Shown here piece after piece: positions 53,743-61,950 of a stretch of 64,000 nucleotides of DNA. A model generated the notes under the pieces. The model was given only the letters and a program-made list of their open reading frames with translations. It ran no database searches and was not told the DNA's origin. Source of the stretch: Methylobacillus methanolivorans (GTDB lineage Bacteria > Pseudomonadota > Gammaproteobacteria > Burkholderiales > Methylophilaceae). Made by a program: the position numbers and the translations under genes. The DNA lies in assembly GCF_020531845.1 (NCBI RefSeq), contig NZ_JAJAVF010000002.1, positions 62,001-126,000 of the forward strand, read 5' to 3'. Every line of letters begins with the position of its first letter. Within the stretch, counting starts at the first letter, position 1.

Positions 53743-54978
53743 ATGAGCGTAGGCAAATTATTCACCCTTGCAAGAAAGCAGGCGGGCGTCAGATTCACGC
53801 TGGCACTATCAATGTTGATGGCCTCTTTGGGAACGAGTATTGCCAATATCGCATTGCCTGCGTTGGCTGAGGCATTTATGGCACCGTTTTCGCAAGTGCA
53901 GGCCGTTGTCGTTGCTTATCTTGCCACCATGACGATCATGTCCGTGGTCGCCGGGCGGCTTGGTGACCGCTATGGGCTGAAACAGATGCTCATTGCGGGC
54001 TTGGGATTGTTCACTGTGGCCGCACTGTCTTGCGGCATTGCGCTTAACCTGTGGTGGCTGATTGGAGCAAGAGCCCTTCAGGGAGTAGGTGCAGCCTTTC
54101 TCATGACGCTCGTCATGGCGATGATGCGCCAGGCCGCTAGCGAAGCTCGGTTGGGGCAAGCCATGGGCCTGCTGGGAACCATATCTGCGCTAGGTACGGC
54201 ACTTGGCCCAGCGTTTGGTGGATGGTTGCTTTTGGTCACGGGGTGGCGAGGCATTTTTCTGATACAGCTTCCACTGGCGCTGATTGCCTTGATACTGGCA
54301 CTCTGGATATTGCCAACCCCGACAATCAACAGGAAAGCGCCAGCTCCCAGTGTATGGCAGGTGTTGAATGCAAAGCTACTGCCCAATCTCGCTATCAATC
54401 TGCTGGTGGCTGCCGTCATGATGGCGACACTCGTGATTGGCCCATTTTATCTTGGTCTGGGGCTTGGGTTGCGAGCAACGCAGGTGGGCCTGGTCATGGC
54501 GATAGGACCTGTGATCTCGATCTTTAGCGGCGTCGTGTCAGGAAAGCTGGTTGACACCTTAGGCAGTCACCGAACCCTTTTGATTGGACTTATGCTACTG
54601 ATTGTTGGCACGCTTCTGTTAGCGTTGTTGCCAAATTGGGTGGGTATGAATGGCTATATTGTTTCTATTATCGTCCTGACGCCGGGTTACCAACTCTTTC
54701 AAGCTGCCAACAATACAGCAGCTCTTGCCAACGTACCCAGACATATTCACGGCACGATTGCCGGCCTGCTTGGTTTAGCTCGCAATATTGGCTTGATTGT
54801 AGGTGCTTCCGTGATGGGGGCAGTATTCGCTTTGGGCGTTGGCACAGAAGACTTTATCCATGCATATCCCGCAGCAATCGCCGCAGGGATGCGGCTGACG
54901 TTTTTGCTGGCTGGCGGAATGATGATCATCGCGATTGCAATTGCCGTGCCCCAACTGACTGGGAAAGGGACAGGTTGA
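53743..54978 (+). CDS. MFS multidrug-type efflux transporter
   Basis: 411 residues, about 12 helices. The motif between helices 2 and 3 is GRLGDRYGLKQMLIAG, and helix 4-5 has GARALQGVGAAFLMTLVMA (drug:H+ antiporter motif). Closest in pattern to the DHA2-like branch, but short. Driven by proton gradient; substrate unknown. Regulated by the divergent MerR protein. Confidence 0.88.
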   Translation: MSVGKLFTLARKQAGVRFTLALSMLMASLGTSIANIALPALAEAFMAPFSQVQAVVVAYLATMTIMSVVAGRLGDRYGLKQMLIAGLGLFTVAALSCGIALNLWWLIGARALQGVGAAFLMTLVMAMMRQAASEARLGQAMGLLGTISALGTALGPAFGGWLLLVTGWRGIFLIQLPLALIALILALWILPTPTINRKAPAPSVWQVLNAKLLPNLAINLLVAAVMMATLVIGPFYLGLGLGLRATQVGLVMAIGPVISIFSGVVSGKLVDTLGSHRTLLIGLMLLIVGTLLLALLPNWVGMNGYIVSIIVLTPGYQLFQAANNTAALANVPRHIHGTIAGLLGLARNIGLIVGASVMGAVFALGVGTEDFIHAYPAAIAAGMRLTFLLAGGMMIIAIAIAVPQLTGKGTG

Positions 54979-55182
54979 AAGGGTTGATATTGCTATCCCG
55001 ATGCCAGTGATTGCTATTATCTGTAGCAAGACAACCTTAGAAAACTATCGTGTCTTCATCGTGCTTGATAGGGGTGAGTTTTGCTTCTGCCCCTGGCTTG
55101 GGAGGCAGTATTCCCAATGCTTCCCGACAAGTTTCATCGAGCTATCCTGCCTTATGTCATCAAGCTCCGCGCACTCGTTTGA

Positions 55183-57351
55183 TCAGAAATCAATTTGCGC
55201 GGACACGCGGAATACGCGTGGTGCGCCTGGAATCATGTAGCCGCCGAAAGCGCTGGATGCATCGCCCCAGTAGAACTTGTTGAACACATTGTCCACCCCA
55301 GCCCTAAAGGTAGTGGCTGTGTTGCCAAGCTTGGCTGTATAGCGAGCCCCAAGGTTCAGCACGTGATAACCTTCGACCTTTTTGTTTAAAGCAGCAATGT
55401 CATTGCTGGGGGAGAAGTTTTTGCTGCTGGAGTAAAGCCAGGTTGCATTCAGCTTGAGCGCAGGCAAGCCAGGCCATGTGTATTCGCTATACACTGCAGA
55501 TTTGAATCTCGGCACATTGCCCACTTGCTTGCCTTCGATACGTGCATCGTCTGTGCCTTCCGCCCGTGCTTGTAAAGCGGTGAAGCTGCCACCCAGCATC
55601 CAGTCACGTGTCATGCGGTTTTGTGCGGCCAGTTCCAGGCCACGGTTGACTTGCATGCCGTTCATCACATAAGTCTGCGTGCCATTTCCATTGTCGTTGA
55701 CGTATTCATTCTGGCGCTTGATCTGGAATACTGCAGCAGACAAGCTCACCTTGCTGCTTGGCTCCGCTTTTACGCCTAGCTCTATTTGCCGAGAGCGGCT
55801 AGGGTCCATAATGATTTCTGCATTGGTCGTGCCAGTGGGCGCTTCGCCACCTGGTTCCAGGCCTTGGGAGTAAGAGCCATACACCGCTACTGCTGGCTGC
55901 ACGTTGTAAACCAATGCTGCACTCGGCAGGATGAATTGATCATCGGTACTACGGGTGGTGGTTCCTGATGAGTTGAACTGGTCACGTTTGAGTTGCACGT
56001 AACGTAGGCCTGCATGTAGCTTGAGCTGCTCGGTCAGGGTCATGACATCTTGTACAAACATCGCGCGCTCTTCATCTTTACGGCGCAAATGAACGGGCTT
56101 GACCTCTGCTGGTGAGTAATTGTCGTAATAGACAGGATTGTAGATGTTGCTATCACCGACATATGGCGAAACATAGTCGGCAAAGTGATCGCGACGACGC
56201 AGCGTCGAAAGGCCGACTGTCAGGTCGTGCTTTACCACACCTGTGGTGACATCGCCTTGTAGCAGCGCCTGGGTAGTGGTGATGGAGCGCTTGTCATTTT
56301 TACGGCGCAGGTCATAGAGGGAATAGCCGCCATCACTGCAATAACCGACATATAATCCCTGGGCTGCACAACCTGAGGGTAAAGCCACCGCATCATCTCG
56401 ATGCAGGACTGATTGATTGGCCTGCAAGGTGGTACGCCAGTGGTCGTTTAGTGTGTAGTTGAACTTCACGCCGATATTGTGGCTGTCATCGACGACAGGG
56501 CTGCTCCAGGATTGATCGTTGAGCATCTGCTTGGCGCGAATACCTGTCGGAATGCGCTGTTCAGGCCCAAGCAGCTGGAAGCCTGGTACGGTCAATTGCG
56601 ATTTATGCTGATAATCCAGATCCAGCTGCAAGAGCGCACGTGGGCTCAGGTGGAAATCAAACGCACCTGAAATGAAGTTACGATTGCCTGTTGAGCCATC
56701 AATATATGATTTGATGTCTTCCGCCGCGGCATTAATGCGATAACCGAAGATGCCGTTTTCAGTACGTCCGCCAATATCTACTGCGCTATATACCGTACCG
56801 CGTTCGCGTACCTCAAAAGTTGCTGTGTGCAGCGGCGTATCGGTGGGGCGCTTGGTCACATAGTTGAGCATGCCGCCTGCAGCAGCGATGCCTGATTGCA
56901 GGCCTGCCAGGCCTTTCAATATCTCGATACGCTCCTTGTTTTCCATGGGCACCATGGCTTGCGCCAGAATCACCAGTCCGTCTTTGCGATAGTTGGCACC
57001 CTGATCCAATACGAATCCGCGAATCGCAAACCAATCTGCAAGGCCAACAGCGTTGTAGGAGTTTTGCACACTGGCATCCCATTTCACTGCATCAGTGGCG
57101 GAGCGTACGCTGCGATCCTGCATCTGTTCCTGTGTCACGACCGTAATTGAGGCCGGTGTTTCCAGTAAGGATCGGTCGGAAAAACTGCCAATGCTAGCCC
57201 GCCGTGCCTGAGTATCCGCTGATGCAGAGGAAACGACCAGCTCCGGCAATGCGCTATCCTCGGTATCTGCCGATTGTGCCAAGGCAGCAGGCGAAAATGT
57301 GCAGGCGACTGCTAGCACGCTAAGTTTGTGACGGAAAGGGAAAGCTGGCAT
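55183..57351 (-). CDS. TonB-dependent receptor under TPP riboswitch control (likely thiamine-related uptake)
   Basis: 722 residues with a signal peptide (LSVLAVACTFSPAALA), TonB-box-like PELVVSSAS, plug domain (DWFAIRGFVLDQGANYRKDGL, PMENKERIEILKGLAGLQ) and a barrel ending in VFRVSAQIDF. By plain similarity it looks like a siderophore receptor (FhuA/FpvA style plug). However, its mRNA leader carries a TPP riboswitch about 75 bases before the ATG, and TPP-controlled TonB receptors are a known predicted class for thiamine or thiamine-precursor uptake. That is the better functional guess. Monocistronic as far as can be seen. Confidence 0.85.
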   Translation of the reverse strand: MPAFPFRHKLSVLAVACTFSPAALAQSADTEDSALPELVVSSASADTQARRASIGSFSDRSLLETPASITVVTQEQMQDRSVRSATDAVKWDASVQNSYNAVGLADWFAIRGFVLDQGANYRKDGLVILAQAMVPMENKERIEILKGLAGLQSGIAAAGGMLNYVTKRPTDTPLHTATFEVRERGTVYSAVDIGGRTENGIFGYRINAAAEDIKSYIDGSTGNRNFISGAFDFHLSPRALLQLDLDYQHKSQLTVPGFQLLGPEQRIPTGIRAKQMLNDQSWSSPVVDDSHNIGVKFNYTLNDHWRTTLQANQSVLHRDDAVALPSGCAAQGLYVGYCSDGGYSLYDLRRKNDKRSITTTQALLQGDVTTGVVKHDLTVGLSTLRRRDHFADYVSPYVGDSNIYNPVYYDNYSPAEVKPVHLRRKDEERAMFVQDVMTLTEQLKLHAGLRYVQLKRDQFNSSGTTTRSTDDQFILPSAALVYNVQPAVAVYGSYSQGLEPGGEAPTGTTNAEIIMDPSRSRQIELGVKAEPSSKVSLSAAVFQIKRQNEYVNDNGNGTQTYVMNGMQVNRGLELAAQNRMTRDWMLGGSFTALQARAEGTDDARIEGKQVGNVPRFKSAVYSEYTWPGLPALKLNATWLYSSSKNFSPSNDIAALNKKVEGYHVLNLGARYTAKLGNTATTFRAGVDNVFNKFYWGDASSAFGGYMIPGAPRVFRVSAQIDF

Positions 57352-57425
57352 TGTTGTTCACTCGCGTTACGGAAAGGCACGCGCAGGAATGAACAAAGAA
57401 GCTCCGGGATGGACCTTGAGTGGCT

Positions 57426-57513
57426 TTGCGCTTCCCTACGCTGGCATTATCCAGGTCAGGTTCAAGGGTTTTTCTCACCCGAAGATTTGACTCTTCAGGA
57501 CCCCTAGCGTGGG
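57426..57513 (-). promoter_or_regulatory. TPP (THI-element) riboswitch
   Basis: Read on the - strand: ACGCTAGGGGTCC, then CTTCGGGTGAGA, then ACCCTTGAACCTG, CCTGGATAATGCCAGC and GTAGGGAAGCG. These are the conserved THI-box blocks in the right order (the pyrimidine-sensing GGTGAGA block and the diphosphate-sensing CTGGATAATGCCAGCGTAGGGAAG block). It precedes the TonB receptor gene at 57351 in the same orientation. Translational control is likely, as no terminator hairpin with T-run follows. Confidence 0.93.
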
Positions 57514-57570
57514 CCGTATACTACCAAAAAATGTAAAGAAAACGCCAGTTTGTTGCGAATAAGGGTGAGG

Positions 57571-59220
57571 TTATTTTTGAACTGCGCCTAATGTGACGGT
57601 GCTAGGCCACAGCAATTGCAGGTGTGGTAGCACATTTTGCTCACCAATTTGGCTAACCAGGCCTGAGCGGCGCAATTTTTCCAGGATATTGGGCCTGGCT
57701 TCGGCAATGACCAGGCGAATATTGTGATGCTTGCAGGTATCCAGCAGGTTCCACAAAGCTTGCATGCCGGTGGCATCCATGATGGGTACCCGCGATATCC
57801 TCAGCACAATGGTATCGGTATCCTCTCGCAGGGTTTGCAGCCGGTGTTGTAAATGTTCTGCCGCACCAAAGAACAAAGGGCCTTCTACGCGGTATACCAA
57901 TGTGCTGGGTGGCAGGCACCATGTGCGTTGCCCGTATTCTTGCTGGAGGTCAGCATCGCTCAATTGCGTGATGCTGACCGTTTCCGCCATGCGTTTCATG
58001 AACAATAACGTGGCAAGCATGACGCCGATATTCACGGCGATCACCAAGTCGCTGAATACCGTAAGCAGGAAGGTGATCAGTAGCACGGCGACATCTGCAC
58101 GCGGTGCGGTCTTGACCATATGCAAGAAGCGATGTGCTTCACTCATGTTGTAAGCCACGACGAACAAAATGGCCGCCAGTGCCGCGAGCGGTATATTTGC
58201 TGCCAGTGGTGCCAGCAATATCACAATCAATACCAGCGTGAGCGCATGGACGATGCCAGAAAGCGGGCTGTTGCCGCCATTGCGAATATTGGTTGCCGTA
58301 CGCGCCAGTGCGCCCGTGGCGGCAAATCCACCGAATAATGGCGAGGCGATGTTGGCAATGCCTTGTCCAATCAGCTCCTGGTTGGACTGATGGAGGGTAC
58401 CAGCCATATTGTCCGCTACGACCGCCGAGAGCAGGGATTCAATCGCACCCAGCAGTGCAATGGTGAAGGCAGGGCCGATCAATTCCAGCATGGTGGCAGC
58501 GCTGATACCGGCTGGCAGGGAAAATTGTGGTAGGGCCTGCGGGATACCACCGAATGTGCTGCCTATGGTGGTGACTTCCTTGAAACTGAATATGGATTGA
58601 AGCACAGTGGCCGAGACGATGGCTACCAATGGACCAGGGATTTTTTTCAGGTAGCGATTGGAGAGCAGCAAAACCGCCAGGGTGAAGATACCCATCAAGG
58701 TAGTGTGCAGTTCCAGGTGGGGCAGTGCTGTGATCAGGCGCAGTAATTTCTCGTGGAAATGGTGTGCCGCTTGTGGCGCAAGCCCGAAGAAGTCTTGCCA
58801 TTGGCCGACAAAAATAATGACGGCAATCCCGCTGGTGAAGCCGATGATGACTGGCTCCGGGATATAGCGAATGACACTGCCCATGCGCGCTAGCCCCATG
58901 ATGAGCAGCATAATACCTGCCATCAGGGTTGCGATCTGCAAGCCAGCAATGCCATATTTTGCAGTGATGCCTGAGAGGATGACGATGAAGGCCCCAGTCG
59001 GCCCGGTGATCTGCAAGCGGCTGCCGCCAAAGAGTGAGGCGAGTGTACCTGCGACAATCGCCGTATACAGGCCTTGTTCCGGCTTGGCCCCGGAGGCAAT
59101 GGCAAACGCCATGGCGAGTGGCAGGGCCACCACCCCGACGATCAGCCCCGACATGATGTTGCGGTACCAATATTGGCGGGAGAGCAAGCCAGCATGCTTG
59201 GCTTCGAGAATCGCGATCAT
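57571..59220 (-). CDS. SulP-family anion transporter with STAS domain
   Basis: 549 residues from ATG 59220 (MIAILEAKHAG); TTG 59241 is also in frame. Membrane core of about 12-14 helices: VALPLAMAFAIASGAKPEQGLYTAIVAG, RLQITGPTGAFIVIL, FTSGIAVIIFVGQWQ. The cytosolic C-terminal STAS domain has VLRISRVPIMDATGMQAL. Transports sulfate, bicarbonate or related anions; the subgroup cannot be fixed by eye. No carbonic anhydrase or sulfate gene adjoins. Confidence 0.92.
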   Translation of the reverse strand: MIAILEAKHAGLLSRQYWYRNIMSGLIVGVVALPLAMAFAIASGAKPEQGLYTAIVAGTLASLFGGSRLQITGPTGAFIVILSGITAKYGIAGLQIATLMAGIMLLIMGLARMGSVIRYIPEPVIIGFTSGIAVIIFVGQWQDFFGLAPQAAHHFHEKLLRLITALPHLELHTTLMGIFTLAVLLLSNRYLKKIPGPLVAIVSATVLQSIFSFKEVTTIGSTFGGIPQALPQFSLPAGISAATMLELIGPAFTIALLGAIESLLSAVVADNMAGTLHQSNQELIGQGIANIASPLFGGFAATGALARTATNIRNGGNSPLSGIVHALTLVLIVILLAPLAANIPLAALAAILFVVAYNMSEAHRFLHMVKTAPRADVAVLLITFLLTVFSDLVIAVNIGVMLATLLFMKRMAETVSITQLSDADLQQEYGQRTWCLPPSTLVYRVEGPLFFGAAEHLQHRLQTLREDTDTIVLRISRVPIMDATGMQALWNLLDTCKHHNIRLVIAEARPNILEKLRRSGLVSQIGEQNVLPHLQLLWPSTVTLGAVQK

Positions 59221-59296
59221 GATGTAAGGGACGCTAGGCAAGTGACAGGCATATCATAGCCTCTTTACCTACCTCGGCAAGATGATGTGTAGCGGC

Positions 59297-60652
59297 TTAT
59301 AGGGATTCAATGAAATCGAGCAGTTGTTGGCGTTCTTGTGGCGACATCTGTTGCACTATGTTGCGCGACTCTTCTGCTTCGCCGCCATGCCACAGGATCG
59401 CTTCCAGAATAGTCCGCGCCCGGCCATCGTGCAGAAATCCTACATGGGGTTCCACTTGTTTGGCCAGGCCAATGCCCCATAGTGGCGGGGTGCGCCATTC
59501 GCTGCCGCTGGCAGCAAAATCCGGGCGCTGGTCAGCAAGCGCTGGCCCCATGTCATGTAGGAGTAAATCGGTATAGGGCGCGATCAGCTGTTCACCAAGG
59601 GCTGTCAGGCGCGGGAAAGCCGCTGTCTTGATTTCTGGTTGGTGGCAGGCTGCACATTGGGCTTGACGGAACAGCAAGGCCCCGTGCTGTATGGAGGCTT
59701 GCTGTTGCTGGCGGGGTGCAGGGGCAGCAAGCGCAAGTTGATGGAATTCCATTTGCTCGAGCTGTGCGGCGGATATTTCAGGCATGCCGGAAACGGGTGC
59801 TTGCTGACAGGCAATTTGCTCTTCGGCGCAATTGCCATGGCGGAACAGATGCGAGCTTAGCCCCATGTCGCCAGCCAAGGCGCTGGCGGTTTGCTCACGC
59901 AATGTGGCGACATTGGCTTTCCAGCCGAAACGGCCAATCACTGTTTTTTGCTGTTCTGCACTCCACACCCAATTGACCTTGCCCTTGATCGTGCCAGGCT
60001 TGGGCTGGGCCGCCAATGCTAGCAATGTGCTATCCGGGATGGCGGCGAGCAAGCCCATGCCATAAATCGCGGGGGCAATGCGGGCAGAGGTTTGCAGATT
60101 ATCTGGCATAGGGCCATATGCCAGATTGCTGAATGAAATACGTGGTTTGCGTAAGCTGACGATTTCACCTCCATTTAAGAGGACATAGGTTTCTTCATAA
60201 TGCAGATGCGCACGGCCTTCAGCATTGACGCCAGGCGCACCGAATTCCTGCAATTGATCGCCATACCAGGGCAGGGGCAAAGGAGCACCAGTGATGGTTT
60301 TGCCGGGAATGCTGAGGCGAACCAGCATGGAACGCATGGATTCTTCTGGTGAATCTGGTGCAAAGCCCCGACCATTTTTGGCGTGGCAAGCGATGCAGGA
60401 GTTGCGGTTATATAACGGCCCTAGCCCTGCGATTTCACGATCAAGCGCGGGAGAGATAATCTAGCTTTGCCGCACCAGGCTGCGGCCTTGCTGGAATGTC
60501 TGTATATCTTTTGTGGAGAGTGGTTGTATCGCTTGCGAGTATGCCTCACGAGTGGTGTTGTTTGTCACTACCCTCGCTGCTTCTTGACTGCTGGTAAGTC
60601 TGGGAATAAAAGTACTTGCGATAAGTGATGCGACAAGAAAGCGATACAACAT
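59297..60652 (-). pseudogene. Di-heme oxidoreductase (DUF1111/DHOR) with in-frame amber codon
   Basis: Start ATG 60652 (MLYRFLVASLIASTFIP signal peptide). The frame runs to a TAG at 60463-60461 right after QQGRSLVRQS and then continues open in the same frame to 59297. Without the stop the product would be about 451 residues, the normal family length. The residue at the stop is Trp in the usual RQSW context, so TGG to TAG is the simplest explanation. The first heme motif CIACH (60397-60383) and the second, CAACH, lie after it. A shorter product from ATG 60337 would lack the first heme. Third gene of the TonB-receptor operon, five bases after the binding-protein gene. Confidence 0.82.
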
Positions 60653-60657
60653 CAGGG

Positions 60658-61923
60658 TTACAAGCCTGCTGCAATGCGGGTAGCGGCTTGGTAGCGATCA
60701 TGCATGATCTTCTGCCATTGTGCTGTTTCAGTGGTATCTAATGTCCTGGGAGCCTTGGAGTCGGCGGTAGCCTCATCCATGGGTAGAGATTGCAGTAGCT
60801 TCTTTGCTTGCAGCACTTGTGGCGCATTTTCCCCCAAGGTATTGCTGGCAGACTGGATGGCGGCGATGGCCTGCTTCAGGCTAGCCAGGTTTTCCGTGAT
60901 GATGGCATCAAACAAGGCATTGGTGATCTCTTGGCGAGCCAGGCCACGTTTGGTGTCATAGGTAAATGCCGGATTATTTGCAAACGGGTTGAAATATCCT
61001 GCGGGTTGATCTGTATAGACCGAAGGCCGCACAGGTAGCTTGCGAATGTCCGGGTGAAACAGGAGGTGCTGGCCTTGTGCTGAAAGCACAAAGCTGGTGA
61101 AGGCTTGCGCACCTTCCTGATTGGCTGCCTGCTTCATTACCGCGATATGCGCTGGAGAATAACCTGTGACTTCAGGGTAAAGAAATTGCAGCGGTGCGCC
61201 ATTCGCGATGGCAGAAGCCGTGAAAAAGTCGATGGTCAAGCCTGCCAGCAAACGGCCAGTGGCAATATCATCGGTAATAAAAGTCGAACCCATGCCTACC
61301 AGTTCCGAGTTGGCGGCGATCTCCTGTAACAGGTTCCAGCCAGCCTGCCAACCGTAGCCTTGCAGCAAGATATCAATCAGTGGTGGGGCGTACCCCACTT
61401 TTGAAGGTACAGGCAAGGCTACCTTGCCTCGCCATGCTGGATGAGTGAGATCATGCCAATCATGTGGCACAGGTAGTCCTGCTGCAGTGATACCCTGCGG
61501 GTTAATTGCAAGGCCATACCCTGCTATTTCTGTGGCAATGTAGTTGCCTTCGCGCAATGGGAATCCATTGATGGAAGCAGGCAAGCCATCAAGGGTTAAA
61601 TGTAGTGGCTGAAAAGCCTGTATTTTTTCTAGCTGGGCGAAATTACGTTGCGCAGGTGTCCAGTACACATCGACTGGCTGCGATGCATCCTTGAAATACG
61701 CCATGGCATCGCGCGATTGCCGCCAGAGTATTTCCAGCTTGTATTGCGGATATTGTTTTTCAAATGCCGCTTCGAATGGTGAGACGACCTCTTGCGGATA
61801 GCTGGTCATCACGATGACCTTGGTCGTATCCGCCCATGACACCTGGCTGACAAGTATCAGCCAGATGATGAGAATCTGGATTGGCCAGCTCAATGCTGCC
61901 TTGATAGTAAGAGAGCGGGCCAT
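60658..61923 (-). CDS. Periplasmic ABC-type substrate-binding protein (Fbp/iron or thiamine-like fold)
   Basis: 421 residues with signal peptide (LIIWLILVSQVSWA). The N-lobe begins KVIVMTSYPQEVVSPFEAAFEKQYP and continues with DVYWTPAQRNFAQL; the hinge and C-lobe have GYGLAINPQG, HPAWRGKVALPVPS, GSTFITDDIATGRLLAGLTID and FVLSAQGQHLL. This is the class of Fe3+/2-aminoethylphosphonate/thiamine binding proteins. No permease or ATPase gene is adjacent, which is unusual. It lies between a TonB receptor and a di-heme oxidoreductase, so iron handling is the leading guess. Confidence 0.85.
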   Translation of the reverse strand: MARSLTIKAALSWPIQILIIWLILVSQVSWADTTKVIVMTSYPQEVVSPFEAAFEKQYPQYKLEILWRQSRDAMAYFKDASQPVDVYWTPAQRNFAQLEKIQAFQPLHLTLDGLPASINGFPLREGNYIATEIAGYGLAINPQGITAAGLPVPHDWHDLTHPAWRGKVALPVPSKVGYAPPLIDILLQGYGWQAGWNLLQEIAANSELVGMGSTFITDDIATGRLLAGLTIDFFTASAIANGAPLQFLYPEVTGYSPAHIAVMKQAANQEGAQAFTSFVLSAQGQHLLFHPDIRKLPVRPSVYTDQPAGYFNPFANNPAFTYDTKRGLARQEITNALFDAIITENLASLKQAIAAIQSASNTLGENAPQVLQAKKLLQSLPMDEATADSKAPRTLDTTETAQWQKIMHDRYQAATRIAAGL

Positions 61924-61950
61924 GATGTTTCCTATCTAGTTGTGAGTTGC

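Noticed and set aside
60461..60463. Pyrrolysine or programmed recoding at the TAG
   Set aside because: No pyl genes or recoding structure are seen, and Trp is the usual residue there; a point mutation is simpler.
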